DNA of 64,000 bases, taken from contig NC_090290.1 of the NCBI RefSeq assembly GCF_037392515.1, positions 37,702,753 through 37,766,752 of the forward strand, written 5' to 3'. The notes beneath the pieces are model-generated. The model was not told the origin of the DNA and did not search any database. It worked only from the letters and a program-made list of their open reading frames with translations. The position numbers and the translations under genes are program-made. Shown piece by piece: positions 26,001-34,283 of this stretch; the first letter of the stretch is position 1, and each line of letters starts with the position of its first letter. Source of the DNA: Haliotis asinina. Taxonomy: Eukaryota; Mollusca; Gastropoda; Lepetellida; Haliotidae.

Positions 26001-29000
26001 ATTACTGAAGTCATCAATTTGAGGAAAATAAACACAAATCTACTTTCAAACTTAGGCTGGCTATCTTAATCGCTGCATGTAGAACGCAACGTCACAGAAT
26101 AAACGTGGCATCATAGCTTTGTTCATGATGTCAAATCACCATGACAAAGTCATTTCACCCTAGGACATCATATGAAAAGGATCAACCCAAATATTTTTGC
26201 CCTTTTTGCCCAGATCGCATTTTCAATCTTAACTCCCTGGGGATCATACAATTCTTGCAGCCTTAACAGGCGCACCTTGATAATGTGGCTTTCCCATCCT
26301 TATGAGGTACCCATTCACAGCTGGGTGGACTGGGACACATAGTCTCAGTACTTTGTCCATGTTTACTGCATGTTGCTGTACCCGCAACTAAGTGTTTGTA
26401 CACATTCGTGTGGCCACCATCTGGTCATCTACCAATGGATTCATGAGTTCTTTTAAGTGCACAGGGTTGTGTGCTGCACACTAGGGTTTGTGACAACACT
26501 GAAAGAGCCTTCACACAAAGTTGACTCAAAGGTTTATGCACCCGGTCACAGGTGGGCTCGATCCTGGCACCGCCAAGCTCGCTGGATTAGTAGCCTGGCG
26601 CCTTAGACAGGAATATGTAATAGTGAAACTGAAATAATACAACAATGCGTTATACAACATATCCTCTAACAGCAGGTGATAGAAATAGCACTGCAGACAA
26701 CAGAAGTCATGCCATGTAAGACAGAGCACCTTCCGCCACCTGTCATGGCTGCTAACTGGGAACACAGCAGGTTGACTAATGCTAAATAATCTCTGAAAAT
26801 ATACATAACTTTGAACAAGCAGTTCATTTCAAGCCCCAACAGAGCCCCGGTATGAAGGAAGATTGTGAACCTAAAGAAATGCTTTGTTCAGGGCTTAAGC
26901 ATTACAGAAAGGTCAAGGCCAAAGGGAAAATAATGCTGCTCAGAGACTGTGAAACAACACAGCAGGTTACAATACATGGCACTGACAGCAGGAGGTATGA
27001 CTTAAAATCTGGAATATACGAGAAACCAGTGGTTGAGGTTATGTACAATGGTTTGATTCATCAAAAATCAAACTTGACTCCTCAGTTTCAATTTTCAACA
27101 ACTATTATCAGTTTTTTCAAATGAACATTTGAATAGCAATTAAAATTATTACTACACATCCAGAATGTTATATTGAATCCAAATCAAGCTGTTTCAAGCG
27201 CCGAAATAAGGCAAAACTGTGACCGGTTGACACTGGGCAAAAATGACCATTTTAGCTAGCAGACATCATCACGCGGACTATTGATTTCATGGTAAAAAAA
27301 TTGTCTCTGTGACTTTTATGAAACCTGATGTTTCTACTTGCATGAAGAATCCAATCGAAAATTATCGAATCAAGGGTCGAAAAATGCAAATTTGTAGTTG
27401 TAAAAGCATGTCATGCCAATGGCATGGGTTCAGTTGGTCACATGGTCATGGGTGGAGCCCATTTCTCGTGTCCCCTGCCATGATATTGGTGGAATATTGT
27501 TAAGAGCTGAGCTGTGTAAAACCTCACTCACTCACTCACTCACTCACTCACTCACTCACTCACTCACTCACTCACTCACTCACTCACTCACTCACTCACT
27601 CACTCATGAACGGTAAATCACAGTTTCTGTATTCTGACAATAGACTACCACATAAATAAAATGCAAAATTCTTCCCTACTCATTCATGGGAAACAATAAT
27701 ATTGTTTTTAAAAGACCCTTAAAGACCAGTGAAATTCAATCCACTCAGACAATGTTTGAACATTTGATCTCAATGTTGTAATTAATTCTTAAATATACAT
27801 GACACTAAAACTGGTTGTAATTCTTAATGTAGAACAAGACAATGGGAGTCTGTTAACTGGTCACCATATCAATGGACGCTCACGTCAATCAACAAATTGT
27901 CTACATACTAGCCCAAGGTAATTTCTACATACATGGTATTAAAAAACATCAGTGATATTACCAACAGGTCATATTTCTTTCAGAAACTGTTGACACCTTA
28001 GAATTAATAAACCTCTATAACAACATCTGTCTCCACTAGTCCCACATGCTTGATGCATCACTGACAGTAGAACCTGTATACAAATCATACTAAGGTCAAG
28101 GTCAGTTCATTCAAACTGTGCATCTAGGGCGGTATATATTTCGGCAATGAATACACTCGCATTACATTCTTCTGTGAAATAAGAACATAAATAATCTGTC
28201 CAAGAAAAGTATAAATCAATGAGGAGCCAATAAACAAGGGATTTACTGAACTTAAAGTCGCCAACAATTACATTGGGAAAAATGTTTTATTTTGTTGAAA
28301 ATTTGGATTTTTTTTTAAATATTTTTTAAATTCTGAGGTCTTTCAACATATATTAATATTACATTCAGTTTGTTCCATTATTAGAGGTATACAAAATGTC
28401 CTGAAGAAGCCATCATAACTACATGGACATAAGCGTGGAAGTCGTGGTGGCAGAGCAAGCTAGGCGGCGGGTGCGGGTTTGAATCCCAGATGGGACTCAA
28501 CCAAACGAGTCATCAGAAGATGACATATCCCCCCAGCCCCCACATATTTGAAATGAAAAATCATGTGAAGGTTACTACATGTTTTTTCAGACTATGTTTG
28601 AATCGTTTGCACAGAAATCATGAAAAATATAAATGTCATATATCTGTAAACAGCTAAAGGCAAGAATTCAAGATCTGTCTCATATATGTTCCAAGATCTG
28701 TTGAAAGATATCAAATGGTTTTCGAGTTGTGCTCCGGAATCGAAGCCAATTGCTCTATTTTGAGACGAAGTCCAAATTGTTTTCATGGAAACCGGGAAAA
28801 ACAGAAATGCCAAAACTTTGTAAATAGCGAAAGGCACCACTTTGTAGTCTGTCTCACATATCTGCCAAGTTTTGCTGAAAGTCTTCAAGTTGTGCTCCAG
28901 AAACGAAGACCATATCACCATTTTGAGATTAAGGCAGAATCGTTTCTGTGGAAACTGGGAAAATGATAAATCACTAAAATCTGCAAATAGCAAAAGGCAC

Positions 29001-31618
29001 CACCATAAGGTTTGCCTCACATATCTGCAAGTGTTGACTATATTGACTGTACATGCCTGGGGGGTAACAAAAATGCCAAAACTCTGTAAATAGCAAAAGT
29101 CACAACCATAGGTTCAGATTATTATATCTATCAATTTTGGTCTAAAAATATTGAACATAAAAGTATTTCAGTGTAATCCCAAATGTGACATATGTTACAT
29201 TTAACCACTTTCCAAATGGCATTGCATAATCATTGTTTACATACGCCGTAAGTTTATTTGTTCTTTTGGTTGTTTAATACTGCAATTCAGCGACACGGTA
29301 GCAGTATGTAAATAATTGAGTCTGAACCAGACAATCCAGTGATCATGAGCATGCGATGCAATGACATCTGTCATGGGTGGAAACAAACATGGGGCCCTGA
29401 AGGTAAAGACAGGTGATAACAATCAATCAAAATCAGAATCAGTACCAAAAGAGTAAGTTCACAATCGGCACAATATGCTCCAGCCACACAATCAAGGGGG
29501 TGGCCCATTCACCTACACCAGCTGTAGTGTTATCATATGGATAACCCCATGATATTTAATATCTGCCATAGTACCTCGGGTAACTAAGTGCAAAGGTGGC
29601 TGGTTTCGTAATATGCATATTTGACGTGTCCCTGCTGCAAACATATCATACCACCTGTACTGATTTCAGGACACACAATCTGTGGTGATTGAATCCAGTG
29701 ACCTGGATCTGTGTGGGAAGGTGTGTGTGTGGAAGAGGCAACTCCCTTGAGGTCTCCTAGTGTCTAGTGACTGAGGACAGAGACCATCTTGGTTCAAGGC
29801 CGTTGTCTACAATATGACTGAGGACAGGAACCTCTTTGGTTCAAGGTCCTTGTCTAGGGTATGACTGAGGACAGAGACCGCCCTAGTTCAAGGTCCTTGT
29901 CTAAGGTATGACTGAGGACAGAGACCTCCTTCGTGCAAGGTCCTTGTCTATGGTAAGACCGAGGACAGAGACCGCCCTAGTTCAAGGTCCTTGTCTAAGG
30001 TATGACTGAGGACAGAGACCGCCCTAGTTCAAGGTCCTTGTCTAAGGTAAGACCGAGGACAGAGACCGCCCTAGTTCAAGGTCCTTGTCTAAGGTATGAC
30101 TGAGGACAGAGACCTCCTTGGTGCAAGGTGCTTATCTAAGGTATGACTGAGGACAGAGACCTCCCTGGTGCAGGGTCCTTGTCTAGGGTATGACTGAGGA
30201 CAGGGACTTCCCTACTTCAAGGTCCTTGTCCAAGTAAGGCCTGAGGACAGGGACCTCCTTGGTGGAAGGTCTTTGTCTAAGGTATGACAGGACAGAGACC
30301 TCCCTGGTGCAGGGTCCTTGTCTAGGGTATGACTGAGGACAGAGACCTCCTTGGTGCAAGGTCCTTGTCTAAGGTAAGACTGAGGACAGAGACCTCCTTC
30401 GTGCAAGGTCCTTGTCTATGGTAAGACCGAGGACAGAGACCGCCCTAGTTCAAGGTCCTTGTCTAAGGTATGACTGAGGACAGAGACCGCCCTAGTTCAA
30501 GGTCCTTGTCTAAGGTAAGACCGAGGACAGAGACCGCCCTAGTTCAAGGTCCTTGTCTAAGGTATGACTGAGGACAGAGACCGCCCTAGTTCAAGGTCCT
30601 TGTCTAAGGTAAGACCGAGGACAGAGACCGCCCTAGTTCAAGGTCCTTGTCTAAGGTATGACTGAGGACAGAGACCTCCTTGGTGCAAGGTGCTTATCTA
30701 AGGTATGACTGAGGACAGAGACCTCCCTGGTGCAGAGTCCTTGTCTAGGGTATGACTGAGGACAGGGACTTCCCTACTTCAAGGTCCTTGTCCAAGTAAG
30801 GCCTGAGGACAGGGACCTCCCTGGTGGAAGGTCTTTGTCTATGGTATGACAGGACAGAGACCTCCCTGGTGCAGGGTCCTTGTCTAGGGTATGACTGAGG
30901 ACAGAGACCTCCTTGGTGCAAGGTCCTTGTCTAAGGTAAGACTGAGGACAGAGACCTCCTTGGTGCAAGGTCCTTGTCTAAGGTATGACTGAGGACAGAG
31001 ACCTCCTTGGTGCAAGGTCCTTGTCTAAGGTAAGACTGAGGACAGAGACCTCCTTGGTGCAAGGTCCTTGTCTAAGGTAAGACTGAGGACAGGGACCGCC
31101 CAGGTTCAAGGTCCTTGTCTAGGGTATGACTGCGGACAGGGACCTCCCTGGTGCAAGGTCCTTGTCTAGGGTATGACTGAGGACAGGGACTTCCCTACTT
31201 CAAGGTCCTTGTCCAAGTAAGGCCTGAGGACAGGGACCTCCCTGGTGCAAGGTCCTTGTCTAGGGTATGACTGAGGAAAGGGACCTCCCTAGTTCAAGGT
31301 CATTGACTTAGGCATGACTGAGGAGAGAGATATCCCTCATTCAAGGTACTTGTCTCGGGTGTTATTGAGGGTATAGACCTCCTCATTCAAGGTACTTTTC
31401 TTGGAGATGACTGAAGACAGAGACATCCCTCACTCGAGGTACTTGTCTCATAAATGACTGAGAGGGAAGCCAACTTGATTGAAACAACATCTATTGTACT
31501 GACCTGATTCCAGGTACTTGTCAAGAGTCTGCTTCAGAGGAGGGATGGGGAGAGAAGGAAGCTCGTCTGTGTACTGAAATGTCTTCTCAGTGTCCGACAA
31601 CATCAACGCATCAGCCAT
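10956..31618 (-). CDS. CROT: Peroxisomal carnitine O-octanoyltransferase, 14 coding exons, complete
   Basis: Transfers medium-chain acyl groups from CoA to carnitine, so that chain-shortened fatty acids can leave the peroxisome. Exons on the minus strand: 31618-31504, 24654-24530, 24223-24042, 23699-23572, 23218-23013, 21273-21160, 20468-20367, 19685-19602, 17217-17110, 16254-16124, 15230-15107, 14208-14036, 11874-11755, 11088-10956. All introns are GT/AG, phases agree, and the 1845 nt give 614 residues (human 612). Order of landmarks: KTFQYTDELPSLP near the N terminus; GPGPYMRDVWP; STCKIPGLT; catalytic His325 in CDHAPFDAM; RTETMRSCT at 449-457; CDRHLFGLYLTAKEEGLP; STS at 540-542; Gly551, where CrOT has Gly and carnitine acetyltransferase has Met; C-terminal ARL. 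Gly551 and ARL favour octanoyltransferase over acetyl- or palmitoyltransferases; there is no N-terminal mitochondrial or membrane segment. The start ATG lies two bases after a splice acceptor, so the 5' UTR continues in an upstream exon. Confidence 0.97.
11104..11260 (-). repeat. tRNA-headed SINE family B copy in CROT intron
   Basis: Reverse-oriented tail GAGGTTTAGTTTCACGACAC, TAGCAACATTCCTGCAAAAT, and head GAATTGAACCAGGGTCCACT. It lies 16 bp upstream of the last CROT coding exon, and its tail may overlap the acceptor's pyrimidine tract region. Confidence 0.65.
11283..11412. repeat. Degenerate MITE-like hairpin in CROT intron
   Basis: Complementary segments CACTAAGGTGATC / CTAACCTTAGTGCAG and GTTAACCTTAGTAAAGG form an imperfect hairpin related to the element at 3670-3795. 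Confidence 0.4.
11755..11874 (-). CDS. CROT: CROT coding exon 13: STS motif and acyl-pocket glycine
   Basis: Encodes SGGGGNYVLSTSSIGYTTVY and then GGVSPMCRNGYGCFYRMASNE. STS (540-542) is the conserved family motif. The ninth residue after it is Gly551, matching the Gly that opens the acyl pocket in mammalian CrOT. The acceptor is only 50 bp from a 150-bp palindromic MITE-like element at 11925-12074. Confidence 0.94.
11925..12074. repeat. 150-bp palindromic MITE-like element
   Basis: Starts GGGGCCCGTTTCACAAAACT and ends AGTTTTGTGAAACGGGGCCC, exact inverted ends. Arms continue through CTCGTAAGCCTAAGAT and ATCTTAGGCCTATGAG to a short centre at GCGTACTGTAACATAGG. It encodes nothing and fits a non-autonomous DNA transposon. 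It sits in the CROT intron just upstream (in transcription) of coding exon 13. Confidence 0.9.
12415..12655 (-). repeat. SINE-like family A copy in CROT intron
   Basis: Diverged reverse copy: TGAGTGAGTTTAGTTTTATG, CACTCTAATATTCCAGCTGT, CATGAGCATTAATCTATGTG, TTGCTGAAAATCAGTTCTAT, CGGATCTTCACGGGT. Confidence 0.8.
13240..13740. repeat. ~90-bp degenerate tandem repeat in CROT intron
   Basis: Four to five copies of a unit containing GAGTTTGAAAAGTGGTCA, GTCATGGTAACCTTGAAAAT, AAGGTCAAGGTCACCAAAAT and CAAATGTAGGCTGTCACCAA. I recall similar sequences in other mollusc genomes. Short frames that read through it are by-products. Confidence 0.75.
15107..15230 (-). CDS. CROT: CROT coding exon 11: RTET carnitine-site motif
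   Basis: Encodes TYETATTRRFYHARTETMR followed by SCTVEAIDWCKSMLDPRVS. The RTET motif at residues 449-452 is the conserved segment that lines the carnitine site in carnitine acyltransferases. The exon begins after a split Lys codon (AA|A) and ends at AGT before a consensus gtaagt donor. Confidence 0.93.
15483..15640 (+). repeat. tRNA-headed SINE family B copy in CROT intron
   Basis: GTGAGTATTTGTCACGCGGA, AGGCCCAGGTTCAGTTACCC, ACATGGGTAAAATGCGTGTA, then a CTCACTCACTCACTC tail. Followed by a fragment of family A (15640-15760). Confidence 0.7.
16285..16375. repeat. (GTGA)n microsatellite
   Basis: About 22 uninterrupted GTGA units in a CROT intron about 30 bp from exon 10's acceptor (exon start 16254). 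It is the pure form of the tetranucleotide that ends family A and B SINEs. Confidence 0.95.
18590..18810 (+). repeat. Dispersed ~215-bp element, copy 1
   Basis: AGCCAAAACCCAGGAAGAAA, CAGGGCTGGTAACTTCAAAT, TTTAACAAGACCAGACATCA, GTCAGACAGGCCTCATTTTA, ACACTGCCA. A second copy in the same orientation lies at 20640-20850. Confidence 0.75.
19245..19460. repeat. ~123-bp tandem duplicate in CROT intron
   Basis: Two diverged copies, each with CAAAATGTTAAATTTAA, CATGAAAATTAAAATTTG-like and CTCAACCAAATCAC blocks in the same order. Confidence 0.7.
19602..20468 (-). CDS. CROT: CROT coding exons 7 and 8: catalytic histidine region
   Basis: Exon 7 (20468-20367) ends in codons for CSNCD. Exon 8 (19685-19602) opens with HAPFDAMVLVASTYY. 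The intron, in phase 0, falls directly before the codon of the catalytic His (residue 325 here, His327 in the mammalian enzyme as I remember it). The intron between them holds a palindromic MITE-like element and a degenerate SINE. Confidence 0.93.
19740..19970 (-). repeat. SINE-like family A copy in CROT intron
   Basis: Diverged reverse copy: GGCCACTCTCAGCAATATTC, AATAATCGGGTCTTGAGTCT, AACAGCATGAGCATCGATCT, CAACCAAGTCAGTGAGTCTG. Confidence 0.8.
20031..20190. repeat. 160-bp palindromic MITE-like element in CROT intron
   Basis: Left arm ATAAACATACTGTGTTGGGA followed by AATCAGCAGTATATAACGCA and ATTATAATAGCTCTAAATTT. The right arm mirrors it (AAATTTAGAGCTATTATAAT, TTCGTTATATACTGCTGATT, TTCCAACACAATACGTTTAT). 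Each arm is about 60 bp with few mismatches and a ~40-bp centre. A half-copy follows at 20236-20290. Confidence 0.88.
20640..20850 (+). repeat. Dispersed ~215-bp element, copy 2
   Basis: AGCCAAAAACCCAGACAGAC, ATCAGGGCTGGTAACTTTAA, AACCAGACCAGACACCAAGA, ATACACTGCCA. Same element as 18590-18810. Confidence 0.75.
21305..21790. repeat. Degenerate GGTTGAGTCAGT minisatellite in CROT intron
   Basis: About 35 irregular copies of a 12-16-bp unit (GTGGTTGAGTCA, GTGGCTGAGTCA, GTGGCTGGTTGAGTCA). Two minus-strand frames rich in TDSTTDST-like peptides are by-products of it. It begins about 30 bp beyond coding exon 6 on the acceptor side. Confidence 0.9.
22060..22310 (-). repeat. SINE-like family A copy in CROT intron
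   Basis: Diverged reverse copy: ACACTCAGCAATATTAAAAC, GTCCAGATGAGACAATCCAG, CATGAGCATCAACCTATTGC, ATCAATCAAGTCTAGGAGTC. Confidence 0.7.
22383..22535 (-). repeat. tRNA-headed SINE family B copy in CROT intron
   Basis: GAGTTTAGTTTTATGCCGCT, TTCAGCAATATCACAGCAAT, GGGCTTCACACATTGTACCC, GGGGAATCGAACCCGGGCAT, TTTAACCACTAGGCTACCC. A clear B-box and A-box in reverse. Confidence 0.88.
22740..22970 (+). repeat. SINE-like family A copy in CROT intron
   Basis: CTTCAGTAACCCTTGCTTGT, AACGGGGTTGGGTGGTCAGA, TGATCACTGGAATGTCTGGT, ATATGGCTGGAATATTGCTG, and an ACTCACTCACA tail. Confidence 0.85.
23865..24018 (+). repeat. tRNA-headed SINE family B copy in CROT intron
   Basis: AAAGTGTTTGCTCATCACGT, TACCCAGGTTTCATTCCACA, CACGGGTACAATGTGTGAAG, CCCATTTCTGATGTAAACTG, ATATTGCTTGAATATTGCTA, and a CTCACTCACTCACTC tail, ending about 25 bp from coding exon 3. 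Confidence 0.85.
24241..24485. repeat. Degenerate ~28-35-bp tandem repeat in CROT intron
   Basis: Seven or eight irregular units built on GGTTGCTATGACAACAGGTT / CATGACAACAGATTCAG. It fills most of the 306-bp intron between coding exons 2 and 3. Confidence 0.75.
27430..27607 (+). repeat. SINE family B tail continuing into (ACTC)n
   Basis: TCATGGGTGGAGCCCATTTC, GTGTCCCCTGCCATGATATT, GTGGAATATTGTTAAGAGCT, then about 19 uninterrupted CACT units (27526-27606). This shows directly how the SINE tail can seed a microsatellite. Confidence 0.9.
28436..28505 (+). repeat. tRNA-derived SINE head (family C)
   Basis: GGCGGCGGGTGCGGGTTTGA ATCCC block followed by GACTGGGACTCAACC-like sequence (here GATGGGACTCAACCAAACGA), the same order as at 46860-46945. 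A tail related to that copy reappears at 29165-29235, separated by a tandem repeat. Confidence 0.6.
28600..29110. repeat. ~162-bp diverged tandem repeat in CROT intron
   Basis: About three copies, each with GTTGTGCTCC(G/A)GAA(T/A)CGAAG, CCATTTTGAGA, GGAAAC(C/T)GGGAAAA, TAGC(G/A)AAAGGCACCAC and GTCTCACATATCTGCCA. A minus-strand 142-codon frame across it has the same periodicity and I do not regard it as a gene. Confidence 0.8.
29262..29400 (-). repeat. SINE-like family A fragment in CROT intron
   Basis: GTAAATAATTGAGTCTGAAC, CAGACAATCCAGTGATCATG, ATGACATCTGTCATGGG. Partial and diverged. Confidence 0.6.
29765..31440. repeat. 47-bp minisatellite with ~562-bp higher-order repeat, in CROT intron
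   Basis: About 35 copies of a unit containing GGTATGACTGAGGACAGAGA, CCTCC, TTGGTGCAAGGTCCTTGTCT. Subtypes (CCGCCCTAGTTCAAGG, CTTCCCTACTTCAAGG, GTCCAAGTAAGGCCTGAGG, TATGACAGGACAG) recur in the same order about 562 bp apart (for example 30212 and 30774), so blocks of about 12 units were duplicated. It ends about 60 bp before the first coding exon's donor side (31504). Confidence 0.93.
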
Positions 31619-31955
31619 GACTGAAAGCAAAATTATGCTGTATTCATACGGGCACCCACACAGTTGAGACCCAAGATTCAAACTAGTGATCACTTCCCAG
31701 CAGTTCATCACCATATCGCCATGACAACTGTATCTATAGAATCCTTCTTCACTTACTGGCATCTCCTCCTGTCTCCTCAGACTGATCTCAATACTGCAAA
31801 CATTCTCAAAATTTTAGTCAAAACCTACAATTTTACATCAACAATGTGTGAGTAAATGAGTTGTTTTTAACATAACATTTAACAGTATTCAAGTTACCAT
31901 ATTTCCTCTAAAGAGTACAGGGACTCCGAGGGATAAGCACAGGGTCTACAAAAGG

Positions 31956-32064
31956 TGCCAAATGTGTTTTCAAATAAAATATAAGTGGGTAATATTGTTT
32001 TCTGTTGCCAAATGTGTTTTCAAATAAAATATAAGTGGATAATATTGTTTTCCGTTGAAACTTT
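31956..32064. repeat. 50-bp direct duplicate upstream of the CROT start exon
   Basis: Two copies of TGCCAAATGTGTTTTCAAAT AAAATATAAGTGG(G/A)TAATA, starting at 31956 and 32006. Confidence 0.85.
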
Positions 32065-32559
32065 AAATGCTGTGTCTCCCATAAGCACCAGGCTTCTGAG
32101 ACGCGCTGGGTCTGCAGAGATGCCAACTTGGCCCACTTACCATTTTGGCCAACTGATACAATATTTGGGGGCCAAATATTTTCTATTTTATATAAATATT
32201 GTAACAGAATGGCTAAGGACTAGTCGGAAAATACTAGCAGACAAACTACAAAAATAAAACAGATGCTGCCACCAGTCACCAGTGACAAAATAAACACCAG
32301 AGTTTGGAGATGAAGTTTAGTGAAAATATATCACAAGGACCTAACAGATAGTGAATGTCGAAACTGTCGAAATGCAGAAGGATCACACAACAAGCACATA
32401 TAGTTCCAATAATGAGTTTATTTAGTAAAGCACAAACTGAAAATGCATGTCCCGACATGACACCGACTGTCATCTGGTATAAATTGAACAGGAACTCAAA
32501 GCTGACCAGAAATTCAGCACATGAACCTAGGGAAATCTAGACATGCTTTAATTAGAGCC

Positions 32560-33625
32560 TTAGTATTGCAGGAAGGGCTAGGCAGTAGGGAAAATAATGT
32601 GGTTCTGGGACTGTGAGACAGGCTACCTTGCATGGAGGGCTAGGCAGTAGGGAAAATGATGTGGTTCTAGGAACTGAGAGACAGGCTACCTTGCAGGGAG
32701 GGTTAGGCAGTAGGGAAAATGATGTGGTTCTAGGAACTGAGAGACAGGCTACCTTGCAGGGAGGGTTTGGCAGTAGGGAAAATGATGTGGTTCTAGGAAC
32801 TGAGAGACAGGCTACCTTGCAGGGAGGGCTAGGCAGTAGGGAAAATGATGTGGTTCTAGGAACTGAGAGACAGGCTACCTTGCAGGGAGGGCTAGGCTGT
32901 AGGGAAATTAATGTGGTTCTGGGAACTGTGAGACAGGCTACCTTGCATGGAGGGCTAGGCTGTTGGGAAATTAATGTGGTTCTGGGACTGTGCGACAAGC
33001 TACCTTGCATGGAGGGCTAGGCTGTAGGGAAATTAATGTGGTTCTGGGACTGTGCGACAAGCTACCTTGCATGGAGGGTTTGGCAGTAGGGAAAATGATG
33101 TGGTTCTAGGAACTGAGAGACAGGCTACCTTGCAGGGAGGGTTAGGCAGTAGGGAAATTAATGTGGTTCTAGGACTGTGAGACAGGCTACCTTGCATGGA
33201 GGGCTAGGCAGTAGGGAAAATGATGTGGTTCTGGGACTGTGCGACAAGCTACCTTGCAGGGAGGGTTAGGCAGTAGGGAAATTAATGTGGTTCTAGGACT
33301 GTGAGACAGGCTACCTTGCATGGAGGGCTAGGCAGTAGGGAAAATGATGTGGTTCTGGGACTGTGCGACAAGCTACCTTGCAGGGAGGGCTAGGCAGTAG
33401 GGAAAATGATGTGGTTCTGGGACTGTGCGACAAGCTACCTTGCAGGGAGGGTTAGGCAGTAGGGAAATTAATGTGGTTCTAGGACTGTGAGACAGGCTAC
33501 CTTGCATGGAGGGCTAGGCAGTAGGGAAAATGATGTGGTTCTGGGACTGTGCGACAAGCTACCTTGCAGGGAGGGTTAGGCAGTAGGGAAAATGATGTGG
33601 TTCTGGGACTGTGCGACAAGCTATA
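32560..33625. repeat. 62-63-bp minisatellite in the presumed CROT 5' intron
   Basis: About 17 copies of a unit with GAGACAGGCTACCTTGCATG, GAGGGCTAGGCAGTAGGGAA and AATGATGTGGTTCTGGGACT. In 32613-32890 units are 63 bp, so frames stay open on both strands (135 and 152 codons). These frames are not supported as genes: no splice context, and later 62-bp units break the frame. Confidence 0.93.
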
Positions 33626-33899
33626 GAGTTAGGTGCTGCTACTCCATATGAGCAGTGACATTCCAGTGGTCGGAAGCCACTTACACAGTTGACTGTTGTA
33701 TGTTTCATCTGCTGTATCACTAAACAACCTGACATGAGGCTAATGTCACTACTGTCAAAGAGATAAATCATTCTTGAAGTGGGCCTACCTCATGGGCCTA
33801 CAAGCACTTGCACTTTGATCACCACGGTGGAAGTCACTCAGTCACTGTTAGTTGGCTTAGAAAAAACACCCAGATGACTGGTAAACATATAGTCTGCTT

Positions 33900-34030
33900 G
33901 CTATCTGTCTGTCTGTCTGTCTGTCTGTCAGTTTGGTCAGGGCGCATCAACATTCCAACTATATTAGTGTCTGTAACTAAATGCCTGTAATTAATTGAAA
34001 CTGGACCGGTCAATCCAGGCACTGGCATCA

Positions 34031-34069
<39 letters not shown>

Positions 34070-34070
34070 G
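33900..34070. repeat. Two (CTGT)n tracts inside a SINE family A fragment pair
   Basis: TGTCTGTCTGTCTGTC at 33905-33930 and again at 34032-34069, each followed by a reverse family A fragment (GACCGGTCAATCCAGGCACT; TAGACCAGTCAACCAGAGAT). The arrangement looks like a ~125-bp local duplication. Confidence 0.75.
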
Positions 34071-34283
34071 TTAGTTTATGTCAAAGTCAACACTTCAGCT
34101 ACCTGTATGTCATTAATTGAATCTAGACCAGTCAACCAGAGATTGACATCACGAGCATCAATGACTACAGTAGTGAGTGAGCATTATTTCAACAAGATCA
34201 TGGACTGCACACACATTGTACCATACATTGTGGGCTATAGTAGAGAAATAATGATATGCCATCAGTCAAATCTGCCCATCTAA

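Larger units (their letters stand above)
24655..29750. other. Left part of a 6.8-kb CROT intron; no gene seen
   Basis: Mostly AT-rich unique DNA. A plus-strand 90-codon frame at 26852-27124 has no recognisable domain. A degenerate tRNA-like head in reverse lies at about 26526-26605, and an ACTC array at 27526-27606. Confidence 0.5.

Noticed and set aside
26852..27124. 90-codon plus-strand ORF in CROT intron
   Set aside because: No recognisable domain, no supporting context.
28592..29020. 142-codon minus-strand ORF as an intronic gene
   Set aside because: Spans a ~162-bp diverged tandem repeat and shows the same periodicity; no domain or conserved motif.
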